The notes beneath the pieces are model-generated. The model did no database searches. It was given only the letters and a program-made list of their open reading frames with translations, and was not told the DNA's origin. A DNA stretch of 64,000 bases from assembly GCF_017306545.1 (NCBI RefSeq), contig NZ_JAFKID010000014.1, positions 62,001 to 126,000 of the forward strand, in the 5' to 3' direction. Shown here one piece after another: positions 53,415-61,126 of this stretch; the stretch's first letter is position 1, and every line of letters begins with the position of its first letter. The stretch comes from Mesorhizobium sp. GTDB lineage: Bacteria > Pseudomonadota > Alphaproteobacteria > Rhizobiales > Rhizobiaceae. The position numbers and the translations under genes were made by a program.

Positions 53415-53435
53415 GAAATTTGACCGATTGATAAA
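53415..53435. promoter_or_regulatory. Candidate RutR-type half-site upstream of preT
   Basis: The stretch around 53415-53435 reads GAAATTTGACCGATTGATAAA in an AT-rich promoter region. It shares AAATTTGACCG (with one T variation) with the reverse complement of the sequence at 59644-59658 upstream of the aminotransferase gene, and TTGACC is the half-site of the E. coli RutR box. A shared operator for the pyrimidine-degradation genes is inferred. Confidence 0.35.
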
Positions 53436-53491
53436 AAATAGGAACGTGCTAGCCTGCTTGAAAATCATAACAATCAAGAGTGGGAATCCTG

Positions 53492-54847
53492 ATGGCACTC
53501 AGTCTCTACAAGGAAGGCATTGCCGGCGGCCGGCTGTCGTCCGAGCAGTACGCCGAAAACTTCTCCGACCTGCATCCGCCGCTGGACCATCACGAGGCGC
53601 TGGTGGAGGCGGACCGCTGCTATTTCTGTTACGACGCGCCGTGCATGAACGCCTGCCCGACGGCGATCGACATTCCCATGTTCATCCGCGAGATCGCCAC
53701 CGGCAACCCGTTGGGATCGGCCAAGACCATCTTCGACCAGAACATCCTCGGCGGCATGTGCGCGCGCGTCTGCCCGACCGAGACGCTGTGCGAGGAGGCC
53801 TGCGTGCGGGAGACGGCGGAAGGCAAGCCGGTGCAGATCGGCCGCCTGCAGCGCTACGCCACCGACGTGGCGATGGAAGAAGGCAAGCAGTTTTACCAGC
53901 GCGCCAAGGCAACCGGCCGCAAGATCGCGGTGGTCGGGGCCGGGCCGGCGGGTCTCGCGGCGGCGCACCGGCTGGCGCGCCACGGCCATGAGGTGACGGT
54001 GCTGGAGGCGCGGCCGAAGTCCGGCGGTCTCAACGAATACGGCATCGCCGCCTACAAGAGCACCGACGAATTCGCACAGGCCGAGGTGGACTACGTGACC
54101 GCCATCGGCGGCATCGCCATCGAGAACGGCAAGGCGCTCGGCCGCGACTATCAGCTTTCGGACCTCGTGAAGACCTATGACGCCGTGTTCCTCGGCATGG
54201 GGCTCGGCGGCGTCAATGCGCTACGCGCCGACGGCGAGGACGCGAACGGTGTCGCCAATGCCGTCGATTTCATTTCCGAACTCAGACAGGCGAGCGATCT
54301 CGCCGGTCTGCCGGTCGGGCGGCGCGTCGTCGTCATCGGCGGCGGTATGACGGCCATCGACGCCGCCGTGCAGTCGAAGCTGCTCGGCGCCGAGGAGGTG
54401 ACGATCTGCTATCGGCGCGGGCAGGAGCATATGAACGCTTCCGAATTCGAGCAGGATCTGGCCGCCGCCAACGGCGTTACCATCCGCCATTGGATGCAGC
54501 CGAAGCGGGTGATTGCCGAGGGCGGCAAGGTGAGCGGCATCGAACTGGAATACACCGCTCTCGACGGCGACAAGCTCAAGGGCACCGGCGAGACGCTGAC
54601 GCTCGTGGTCGATCAGGTCTTCAAGGCCATCGGCCAGTCCTTCGTGCCGGTGGCGCTCAACGGCTCCGGTGCTGCGATCGAGCTGGAAGGCGGGCGCATC
54701 AAGGTGGACGGCGAGGGCCGCACCTCGATGGCCAAGGTCTGGGCCGGCGGCGACTGCGTGGTCGACGGTCGTGAGGACCTGACGGTAGCGGCCGTCGCGG
54801 CGGGCCGCGACGCGGCGGAAAGCATACATCGCACGCTGATCGGGTAG
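53492..54847 (+). CDS. preT: NAD-dependent dihydropyrimidine dehydrogenase, PreT subunit
   Basis: This 451-aa flavoprotein passes electrons between NADH and PreA in the first reductive step of uracil/thymine catabolism. The N-terminal half carries eight cysteines for two 4Fe-4S clusters (C43, C46, C51, C55 and C90, C94, C100, C104). FAD- and NAD-binding motifs follow: VVGAGPAGLAAAHRLA and VVVIGGGMTAIDAA. The end GGDCVVDGREDLTVAAVAAGRDAA is typical of GltD-like proteins. ATG at 53492 is preferred over one four codons upstream. preA lies 540 bases on, with a GFA-like gene between. Confidence 0.93.
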   Translation: MALSLYKEGIAGGRLSSEQYAENFSDLHPPLDHHEALVEADRCYFCYDAPCMNACPTAIDIPMFIREIATGNPLGSAKTIFDQNILGGMCARVCPTETLCEEACVRETAEGKPVQIGRLQRYATDVAMEEGKQFYQRAKATGRKIAVVGAGPAGLAAAHRLARHGHEVTVLEARPKSGGLNEYGIAAYKSTDEFAQAEVDYVTAIGGIAIENGKALGRDYQLSDLVKTYDAVFLGMGLGGVNALRADGEDANGVANAVDFISELRQASDLAGLPVGRRVVVIGGGMTAIDAAVQSKLLGAEEVTICYRRGQEHMNASEFEQDLAAANGVTIRHWMQPKRVIAEGGKVSGIELEYTALDGDKLKGTGETLTLVVDQVFKAIGQSFVPVALNGSGAAIELEGGRIKVDGEGRTSMAKVWAGGDCVVDGREDLTVAAVAAGRDAAESIHRTLIG

Positions 54848-54854
54848 GCGCACT

Positions 54855-55274
54855 ATGGGCATCGAACTGGACGGCGGATGCTACTGCGGGGCCTTGCGCT
54901 ACCGGATCACGGCCGAGCCCATTAGTAAGGGACAGTGCCACTGCCGCCCGTGCCAGCATGTTTCCGGCGGCGGTCCCAACTATTTCATGGTGATTCCGGC
55001 CGAGGGCTTTGCCTATACCAGGGGCGAGCCGAAGGCTTTCCGCCGGCCCGATCTCGAAAGCCCGCGCACCCGCGAATTCTGCGGCACTTGCGGAACGCAG
55101 ATCCTGACACGCCGTCCAGGCATGGCGCACCCGATCGTCAAGGCTGGGACTCTGGATGATCCGAACGCCTATGTGGGGCCGGACTTCGCGATTTTTTGCG
55201 AGGAAAAAGCCGTCTTCCACCTGATCCCCGACGGCATTCCCGCCTTCGACAAAATGCCGGAGAAGCGTCCATGA
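54855..55274 (+). CDS. GFA/CENP-V-family zinc protein
   Basis: This 139-aa protein belongs to the glutathione-dependent formaldehyde-activating-like family. The conserved cysteines are present: C9 and C11 (CYCG), C28, C30 and C33 (CHCRPC), and C76 and C79 (CGTCG). It starts 7 bases after preT and lies between the two dihydropyrimidine dehydrogenase subunit genes, so it is probably co-transcribed with them. Most GFA proteins have no proven reaction; a link to pyrimidine catabolism is suggested only by position. Confidence 0.87.
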   Translation: MGIELDGGCYCGALRYRITAEPISKGQCHCRPCQHVSGGGPNYFMVIPAEGFAYTRGEPKAFRRPDLESPRTREFCGTCGTQILTRRPGMAHPIVKAGTLDDPNAYVGPDFAIFCEEKAVFHLIPDGIPAFDKMPEKRP

Positions 55275-55386
55275 CGTGGCGCCGGCTGGCCATCCGGTCC
55301 AACTTATCCGCCGAAGGCAGCGGGTGCCTGAATTACAAGCGTTGAGAATAGCCGGCGGGCGACCGCCAAGCCGAAGGACAAGACCC

Positions 55387-56700
55387 ATGGCAGACATCCG
55401 CAACAATTTCGTCGGCATCAAGTCGCCCAATCCGTTCTGGCTGGCCTCGGCGCCGCCGACGGACAAGGCTTACAACGTCGAGCGCGCCTACAAGGCGGGC
55501 TGGGGCGGCGTGGTGTGGAAGACGCTGGGCGAGGAAGGCCCGCCGGTGGTCAACGTCAACGGGCCGCGCTACGGCGCCATCTGGGGCGCCGACCGCCGGC
55601 TGCTCGGCCTCAACAACATCGAGCTCATCACCGACCGCCAGCTCCAGCTCAATTTGCAGGAGATGAAGCAGGTCAAGAAGAACTGGCCGGACCGGGCGCT
55701 CATCGCCTCCATCATGGTGCCATGCGAAGAGGCAAGCTGGAAGGCGATCCTGCCGCTGGTCGAGGAAACCGGGGCGGACGGCATCGAACTGAACTTCGGC
55801 TGCCCGCACGGCATGAGCGAGCGCGGCATGGGTGCCGCCGTCGGCCAGGTGCCGGAATATATCGAGATGGTGGTGCGCTGGTGCAAGCAGTATACGCGCA
55901 TGCCGGTCATCACCAAGCTGACGCCCAACGTCACCGACATCAGGAAGCCGGCGCGAGCGGCTCACGCCGGCGGAACGGACGCCGTATCGCTGATCAACAC
56001 GGTTAACTCGATCACGTCGGTCAATCTCGATACGTTCTCGCCGGAGCCGTCGATTGACGGCAAGGGTTCGCACGGCGGCTATTGCGGCCCGGCCGTGAAG
56101 CCGATGGCGCTGCATATGGTGGCCGAGATCGCCCGCGATCCTGAAACGCGCGGCCTGCCGATCTCCGGCATCGGCGGTGTCACCACCTGGCGGGACGCGG
56201 CCGAATTCCTGGCTCTGGGCGCCGGCAACGTGCAGGTCTGTACCGCTGCCATGACTTACGGCTTCAAGGTCGTGCAGGAGATGATCTCCGGCCTGTCGAA
56301 CTGGATGGACGAGAAGGGCCATCGCTCGCTGGACGATATCATCGGCCGGGCCACGCCCAACGTCACCGACTGGCAGTATCTCAACCTCAACTACATCGCC
56401 AAGGCGCATATCGACCAGGACGCCTGCATCAAGTGCGGCCGTTGCCACATCGCCTGCGAGGACACCTCGCATCAGGCGATCACGGCGATGGTGGACGGCG
56501 CGCGCCACTTCGAGGTGATGGAAGACGAGTGCGTCGGCTGCAACCTGTGCGTCAACGTCTGCCCGGTTGAAGGCTGCATCACCATGGTGCCGCTGGAAGT
56601 CGGCGCGCTCGACCAGCGCACCGGCAAGACCGTGTCGCCGGACTACGCCAACTGGACGACGCATCCCAACAACCCGATGGCCCGTCAGGCCGCGGAATAG
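55387..56700 (+). CDS. preA: NAD-dependent dihydropyrimidine dehydrogenase, PreA subunit
   Basis: This 437-aa subunit holds FMN and the pyrimidine site. The barrel resembles dihydroorotate dehydrogenase, with NFGCPHGMSERGMGAAVGQ around C139, which is in the active-site loop region. The C-terminus carries two 4Fe-4S motifs, CIKCGRCHIAC (from C347) and CVGCNLCVNVCP (from C382). Start at 55387 matches the family N-terminus (MADIRNNFVGIKSPNPFWLASAP) and has AAGGA upstream. With PreT it reduces uracil to dihydrouracil. Confidence 0.95.
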   Translation: MADIRNNFVGIKSPNPFWLASAPPTDKAYNVERAYKAGWGGVVWKTLGEEGPPVVNVNGPRYGAIWGADRRLLGLNNIELITDRQLQLNLQEMKQVKKNWPDRALIASIMVPCEEASWKAILPLVEETGADGIELNFGCPHGMSERGMGAAVGQVPEYIEMVVRWCKQYTRMPVITKLTPNVTDIRKPARAAHAGGTDAVSLINTVNSITSVNLDTFSPEPSIDGKGSHGGYCGPAVKPMALHMVAEIARDPETRGLPISGIGGVTTWRDAAEFLALGAGNVQVCTAAMTYGFKVVQEMISGLSNWMDEKGHRSLDDIIGRATPNVTDWQYLNLNYIAKAHIDQDACIKCGRCHIACEDTSHQAITAMVDGARHFEVMEDECVGCNLCVNVCPVEGCITMVPLEVGALDQRTGKTVSPDYANWTTHPNNPMARQAAE

Positions 56701-56810
56701 AAACCTTCCGAGCCAGGCGGAACCGACGGGGGGCGGTTTCGCCTGCGCTCGGCAGATGCCGTCAAAGATGTCTGCGTCGGTGGACGCACGCATCACCGGT
56801 ACTGCTTCAG

Positions 56811-56838
56811 CAGGTGTCAGGAATGACACCTGTTTTTT
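56811..56838 (+). terminator. Rho-independent terminator after preA
   Basis: CAGGTGTCA and TGACACCTG form a perfect 9-bp stem with loop GGAA, directly followed by TTTTTT. It lies 110 bases after the preA stop and should end the preT-GFA-preA transcript before the Rrf2 gene. Confidence 0.85.
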
Positions 56839-56903
56839 GTTCCGTCTATTGCAGACAAAAAATATCGATAATAATTTCTATCTATGATTAGGAAGGCAGA
56901 GTT

Positions 56904-57419
56904 ATGAAGCTGAGCGAAGGCGTCGAGGCTGCCATCCATTGCGCGGCTACCCTTGCCGGTGTCGAGGACGGCGCGACGATGCCGGGCTCCGCGCTGGCCG
57001 AGCAGTTCGGCCTTTCGGCCAGCTATCTGCTCAAGCATTTGCAGGCGCTGACGGCCGCCGGAATTTTCGAATCGGTTCCCGGCCCGGCTGGTGGCTACCG
57101 GCTGGCGCGGGCGCCGGAGTGGATTTCGCTGCTCGACATCGTGCTGGCGGTGGAGGGGCCGCAGCCTGCCTTTCGCTGTGGCGAGATCCGGCGCAACGGT
57201 CCGGTCAAGCTGCCGGCGGACGCCTATGTGAAGCCGTGCGGCATCAAGGTGGCGATGCTGAGGGCCGAGCGGGCCTATCGGGCCGCGCTGGCGGAAGAAA
57301 AACTCTCCGACATCGTGGCCGACTTCATGACCGACGCCGATCCGCGCTCGGTCGCCGCCGCCTGCGCCTTTGCAGAGCGGCACCAGCGGCCGCAGAAATC
57401 CATTTCCAAACAAGGATGA
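56904..57419 (+). CDS. Rrf2-family regulator (two-cysteine type)
   Basis: This 171-aa Rrf2 protein has an N-terminal winged helix (KLSEGVEAAIHCAATLA, FGLSASYLLKHLQALTAAGIFESV, GGYRLARAP) but only two cysteines in the central region, C92 and C112 in PAFRCGEIRRNG and KPCGIKV. It therefore resembles YwnA/redox-type Rrf2 members more than IscR. It is followed by an AhpD-like gene whose ribosome site overlaps its end, a pairing that suggests oxidant-responsive control. The preceding 65 bases are AT-rich and probably hold its promoter. Confidence 0.87.
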   Translation: MKLSEGVEAAIHCAATLAGVEDGATMPGSALAEQFGLSASYLLKHLQALTAAGIFESVPGPAGGYRLARAPEWISLLDIVLAVEGPQPAFRCGEIRRNGPVKLPADAYVKPCGIKVAMLRAERAYRAALAEEKLSDIVADFMTDADPRSVAAACAFAERHQRPQKSISKQG

Positions 57420-57430
57420 AGGAAAAGAAA

Positions 57431-57889
57431 ATGGAACAGAGAATCAAGTATCAGGCCTATGCGCCGGAATTGATGAAGCAGGTCTATGCGCTGAACAAGG
57501 CGGTCGACGAATGCGGGCTGGAGAAGAGCCTGCTGCATCTGGTCAAGCTGCGCGCCTCGCAGATCAACGGCTGCTCCTTCTGTGTCAACATGCACAGCCA
57601 TGAGGCGCTGCAAGACGGCGACAGCCAGCAGCGCGTGATCATGGTCTCGGCGTGGAAAGAGTCGCCGGTGTTTTCCGAGCGCGAGCGCGCCGCCTTCGCC
57701 TATACGGACGCGGTGACGCTGATCTCGAAAGACGGCGTGCCGGACGCACTCTACGAGGCCACCCGGCAGCATTTCTCGGAAGAGGAACTGACCAAGCTGA
57801 CGGTCGCCATCGGCATGATCAACATCTGGAACCGCATCTGCGTTTCCTTCCACGTCATTCATCCGGTCGACCGCGCCAAGGCCGCCTGA
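57431..57889 (+). CDS. AhpD-like carboxymuconolactone decarboxylase-family protein
   Basis: This 152-aa helical protein has the peroxidase-type CxxC motif C48-S-F-C51 and nearby H55 (NGCSFCVNMHSHEA), as in AhpD-like alkylhydroperoxidases. FAYTDAVTLISKDGVPDALYEATRQHFSEEE is typical of the small CMD proteins. The start at 57431 has AAGGAAAAG; an ATG at 57416 overlapping the Rrf2 stop would add five residues. It likely reduces peroxides or a related electrophile under Rrf2 control. Confidence 0.9.
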   Translation: MEQRIKYQAYAPELMKQVYALNKAVDECGLEKSLLHLVKLRASQINGCSFCVNMHSHEALQDGDSQQRVIMVSAWKESPVFSERERAAFAYTDAVTLISKDGVPDALYEATRQHFSEEELTKLTVAIGMINIWNRICVSFHVIHPVDRAKAA

Positions 57890-57982
57890 AACGGGTTGTG
57901 AATGGCGAGGGCGGCCGTTTCCGCCGCTCTTGCGCATTGCAGGAAGCGCCTGCATTGTCCGCTCTCCACTGGGGGGCGGACA

Positions 57983-58405
57983 ATGCGTTTTGCAATGGTT
58001 GGATGCGCGATGGCTGTCGCGTTGCAGCTAGGAGCGGCACAGGCGGAAGAATCGGTTTTCGAGCCTTTGCAGCCGATCGACCTTGAGAGCGTCGATCCCG
58101 ATCTGGCCGCCGACATGTTCGGCCACTGGACGATCAGCGACGAGAGCGGCAGGAAGACCTGCGGCGTCGAACTGCTGAAGGAAACGGGCATCGGCGGGAT
58201 GCAGATCGATGTCGAACCCCGCTGCCAATCCGTCTTTCCGGTGATGGGCGATATTGCCGCGTGGCGTCTGCTGGAAGGCTGGACCATCGACCTCGTCGAC
58301 GCCGAACGCAAGACGCGCATCCGCTTCTCGACGCCGGACGACCGCTATGTCGCTCTCCCGGAGGTGGACGGCATTTTCACCATTGAGTCGCAGCAGGCGA
58401 ATTGA
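57983..58405 (+). CDS. AprI/Inh-like periplasmic protease inhibitor domain protein
   Basis: This 140-aa exported protein has a signal peptide ending in AAQA. The mature part has the Inh pattern: GHWTISDESGRKTCGVEL, a second cysteine in EPRCQSVFP, and AAWRLLEGWTIDLVDAERK. Two cysteines probably form the family's disulfide. Inh proteins block metalloproteases in the periplasm; no metalloprotease gene is nearby, so the target is unknown. ATG at 57983 follows a G-rich ribosome site. Confidence 0.8.
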   Translation: MRFAMVGCAMAVALQLGAAQAEESVFEPLQPIDLESVDPDLAADMFGHWTISDESGRKTCGVELLKETGIGGMQIDVEPRCQSVFPVMGDIAAWRLLEGWTIDLVDAERKTRIRFSTPDDRYVALPEVDGIFTIESQQAN

Positions 58406-58473
58406 GGCGGCCGCGGCGTGTCTCTCGCGGATGCGCCCGAAAATTGTTGCTGGATTAAGAGAAAGGACGGCCC

Positions 58474-58845
58474 GTGACGCCGGAAACATTGGCATTTGCC
58501 GGGCGCGTGATTTTCGGCGCCTTTTTTCTCATCGCCGGGGTGCGCAATTTTTGGAATTTCGGCGAGCGCAAAGCCACGGCGACGACCAATTACGGCTGGT
58601 CGCTGCCGGCGCCGATCATGGCCGTCGGCTTCGCCATGCAGCTAGTCGGCGGCGCTTTGCTGGTCGCGCATGTGTGGGTGGTGGCCGGCGCGCTGATCCT
58701 GATCGCCTTCCTGCTCACGGCAACGCCGCTCTACCACAACCTTTTCCTGTTTGAGGGCAAGGAGCGCGATCCGCATCTTTATCTGACGCTGGTCAACATC
58801 ACGCTCTGCGGCGGCCTGCTCATGGTGATCGCCGACGCGCTGTGA
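58474..58845 (+). CDS. DoxX-family small membrane protein
   Basis: This 123-aa protein has about four hydrophobic segments and the DoxX opening GRVIFGAFFLIAGVRNFWNF. It starts at GTG and follows the inhibitor-like gene by 68 bases. DoxX-type proteins are often found with AhpD/CMD and Rrf2 genes in oxidative-stress groups, which fits this neighbourhood. Function unknown. It converges on the tetR-family gene. Confidence 0.85.
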   Translation: MTPETLAFAGRVIFGAFFLIAGVRNFWNFGERKATATTNYGWSLPAPIMAVGFAMQLVGGALLVAHVWVVAGALILIAFLLTATPLYHNLFLFEGKERDPHLYLTLVNITLCGGLLMVIADAL

Positions 58846-58855
58846 GCGCTGGCTG

Positions 58856-59500
58856 TCAGCCCTTCGGCTTCAATCCTTCGAGAAACAGCCCTTCCAGAAA
58901 CCGCGCCGCGTCCTCGAAGCGGCTTTCGTCGCTGCGGCCGGGGCCGAGCACGGCGCGCACCTGCACGTCGAAGTCGGCGTAGTGCTGGGTGGTCGCCCAG
59001 ATCGAGAAGATCAGGTGATAGGGATCGGTGCGGATGATTTTGCCTGCCTGCATCCATCCCTTGATGACGGCTGCCTTGTCATCCACCAGCCCTTTCAGTT
59101 CCCCCTCCAGCAGCGGCATGATGCGCGGCGCGCCTTGCAGGATCTCGTTGGCGAACAGCCGGCTCTCGCGCGGAAAATCGCGCGCCATCTCCAGCTTGCG
59201 GCGGATGTAGCGCTTAAGTTCGGTCAGCGGCTCGCCGACGTCGTCGAGCGCGCGTAGCGGCGCCAGCCAGGTGTCGAGCAGGCGCTGCATCAGCGTTTCG
59301 TGAATGTCTTCCTTGCGGCGGAAGTAGTAGAGCAGGTTGGGCTTCGACATGCCCGCCGCCTCGGCGATCTGGTCGATGGTGGCGCCGCGAAAGCCATTGG
59401 CTGAAAACACCTCCAGCGCCGCCTCCAGAATGACGTCGCGCTTTTCCTGCTGGATGCGCGTGCGGCGGCGTGGGGCAGGGGTGTCCATGGTTGCGCTCAT
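58856..59500 (-). CDS. rutR: TetR-family regulator, RutR-like
   Basis: This 214-aa regulator has an N-terminal TetR helix-turn-helix (ILEAALEVFSANGFRGATIDQIAEAAGMSKPNLLYYFRRKEDI region) and the C-terminal YcdC/RutR domain (DPYHLIFSIWATTQHYADF). E. coli RutR is of the same size and senses uracil/thymine. It is divergent from the beta-alanine aminotransferase gene and surrounded by the reductive pyrimidine genes, which strongly supports a uracil-responsive role. An ATG four codons inside (59488) has a better-spaced AAGGA and is an alternative start. Confidence 0.87.
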   Translation of the reverse strand: MSATMDTPAPRRRTRIQQEKRDVILEAALEVFSANGFRGATIDQIAEAAGMSKPNLLYYFRRKEDIHETLMQRLLDTWLAPLRALDDVGEPLTELKRYIRRKLEMARDFPRESRLFANEILQGAPRIMPLLEGELKGLVDDKAAVIKGWMQAGKIIRTDPYHLIFSIWATTQHYADFDVQVRAVLGPGRSDESRFEDAARFLEGLFLEGLKPKG

Positions 59501-59528
59501 CCTTGCGCGCCAAAGGTTTCGGCTGCAT

Positions 59529-59549
59529 CTGGACCAATTGTCTGGACCA
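59529..59549. promoter_or_regulatory. Direct repeat upstream of rutR (candidate autoregulatory site)
   Basis: CTGGACCA occurs twice, 13 bases apart, around AATTG, starting 29 bases upstream of the rutR start. GGACCA resembles the TTGACCA half-site known for RutR. Binding by RutR to control its own gene is plausible but not shown. Confidence 0.35.
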
Positions 59550-59606
59550 GTTTCTTGCCGACCTGTGGAGCGCGCTTTCCATATGGCATTTGCGCTAGGT
59601 ATCCTC

Positions 59607-59658
59607 TTGACCGTCCGTGGGGCGGTGCTAACGTTTGTCCATCCGGTCAAAATTTGCG
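59607..59658. promoter_or_regulatory. Inverted TTGACCG/CGGTCAA half-sites upstream of the aminotransferase gene
   Basis: TTGACCG (59607-59613) and CGGTCAA (59644-59650) lie in inverted orientation 30 bases apart, 71 to 122 bases before the aminotransferase start. The right half continues as AAAATTTGCG, echoing the sequence upstream of preT. The halves match the RutR half-site TTGACCA at six of seven bases. The spacing is wider than a single RutR box, so they may be two separate weak sites. Confidence 0.35.
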
Positions 59659-59728
59659 TAGCACGAAAGCGCGCCGAAGACCAAGCGTTGGCCGCAGCGA
59701 AACACGATTACGAAAGGAAGGCTTGGTC

Positions 59729-61057
59729 ATGTCCAACCGGCTCAAGGTAACGCCGAACGATCTCAGCGCATTCTGGATGCCCTTCACGGCAAACAGGCAG
59801 TTCAAGCAGGCGCCGCGCATGCTGGTCGCCGCCAAGGACATGCACTACACGGCAAGCGACGGCCGCAAGATCATGGACGGCACCGCCGGCCTGTGGTGCG
59901 TGAACGCCGGGCATTGCCGTCCCAAGATCACCGAGGCGATCCAGAGCCAGGCCGCAGAGCTCGACTACGCGCCGGCCTTCCAGATGGGCCACCCGATCGT
60001 GTTCGAACTGGCGAACCGTCTGGTCGATATCGCGCCGAAGGGCATGGACCATGTGTTCTTCACCAATTCCGGCTCGGAATCGGTCGAGACCGCGCTGAAA
60101 ATGGCGATCGCCTATCACCGCGCGCGCGGCGAAGGCAGCCGCACCCGCCTGATCGGCCGCGAGCGCGGCTATCACGGCGTCAATTTCGGCGGCATCTCGG
60201 TCGGCGGCATCGTCTCCAACCGCAAGATGTTCGGCACGCTGCTCACCGGCGTCGACCACATGCCGCACACCCATTTCCCGGAAAAGAACGCCTTCTCGCG
60301 CGGCGTGCCGGAGCATGGGGCCGAAGTCGCCAACGAGCTGGAACGCATCATCGGCCTGCATGACGCCTCGACGATCGCGGCCGTCATCGTCGAACCGGTC
60401 GCTGGTTCCACCGGCGTCATCCTGCCGCCGAAGGGCTATCTCAAGCGCCTGCGCGAAATCTGCGACAAGCACGGCATCCTGTTGATCTTCGACGAGGTCA
60501 TCACCGGTTTCGGCCGCCTCGGCGTGCCGTTCGCCGCCGACTATTTCGGCGTCGTTCCCGACATCATGACGACGGCCAAGGGCGTTTCCAACGGCGTTAT
60601 TCCGATGGGCGCGGTGTTCGTGAAGAAGGAAATCCACGACGCCTTCATGAACGGCCCCGAGCACATGATCGAATTCTTCCACGGCTACACCTATTCGGGC
60701 AACCCGATCGCCTCCGCCGCGGCCCTGGCGACGCTGGATACCTACAAGGAAGAAGGCCTGCTCAACCGCGGCGAGGAACTGGCGCCGTACTGGGAAAACG
60801 CGCTGCATTCGCTCAAGGGCGAGCCGCATGTCATCGACATCCGCAACATCGGCCTTGTCGGCGCGATCGAACTCGAATCGATCGCCGGCGCGCCCACCAA
60901 GCGGGCGTTCTCGGCCTTCATCAAGGCGTTCGAGCGCGGCCTTCTGATCCGCACCACCGGCGACATCATCGCGCTGTCGCCGCCGCTGATCATCACCAAG
61001 GGGCAGATCGACGAAATGATGGATCACGTGCGCGAAGTCCTGCACATGATCGACTGA
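59729..61057 (+). CDS. Beta-alanine:pyruvate (omega-amino acid) aminotransferase
   Basis: This 442-aa class-III PLP aminotransferase should convert beta-alanine and pyruvate to malonate semialdehyde and alanine, the exit step of uracil degradation. The PLP lysine is K284 in TTAKGVSNG; FTNSGSESVETALKMAI and LLIFDEVITGFGRLG are the cofactor-binding stretches, and FWMPFTANRQFK is diagnostic of omega-amino-acid:pyruvate enzymes. ATG at 59729 has AAGGAAGG. It begins an operon-like run with the amidohydrolase and dihydropyrimidinase genes. Confidence 0.92.
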   Translation: MSNRLKVTPNDLSAFWMPFTANRQFKQAPRMLVAAKDMHYTASDGRKIMDGTAGLWCVNAGHCRPKITEAIQSQAAELDYAPAFQMGHPIVFELANRLVDIAPKGMDHVFFTNSGSESVETALKMAIAYHRARGEGSRTRLIGRERGYHGVNFGGISVGGIVSNRKMFGTLLTGVDHMPHTHFPEKNAFSRGVPEHGAEVANELERIIGLHDASTIAAVIVEPVAGSTGVILPPKGYLKRLREICDKHGILLIFDEVITGFGRLGVPFAADYFGVVPDIMTTAKGVSNGVIPMGAVFVKKEIHDAFMNGPEHMIEFFHGYTYSGNPIASAAALATLDTYKEEGLLNRGEELAPYWENALHSLKGEPHVIDIRNIGLVGAIELESIAGAPTKRAFSAFIKAFERGLLIRTTGDIIALSPPLIITKGQIDEMMDHVREVLHMID

Positions 61058-61126
61058 CTTTGAACTGCCTGCATGGGCGGCGTCGGGAACCGCCGCCCAT
61101 GCGTCTTTAGAATGAGAGGAATGGGC

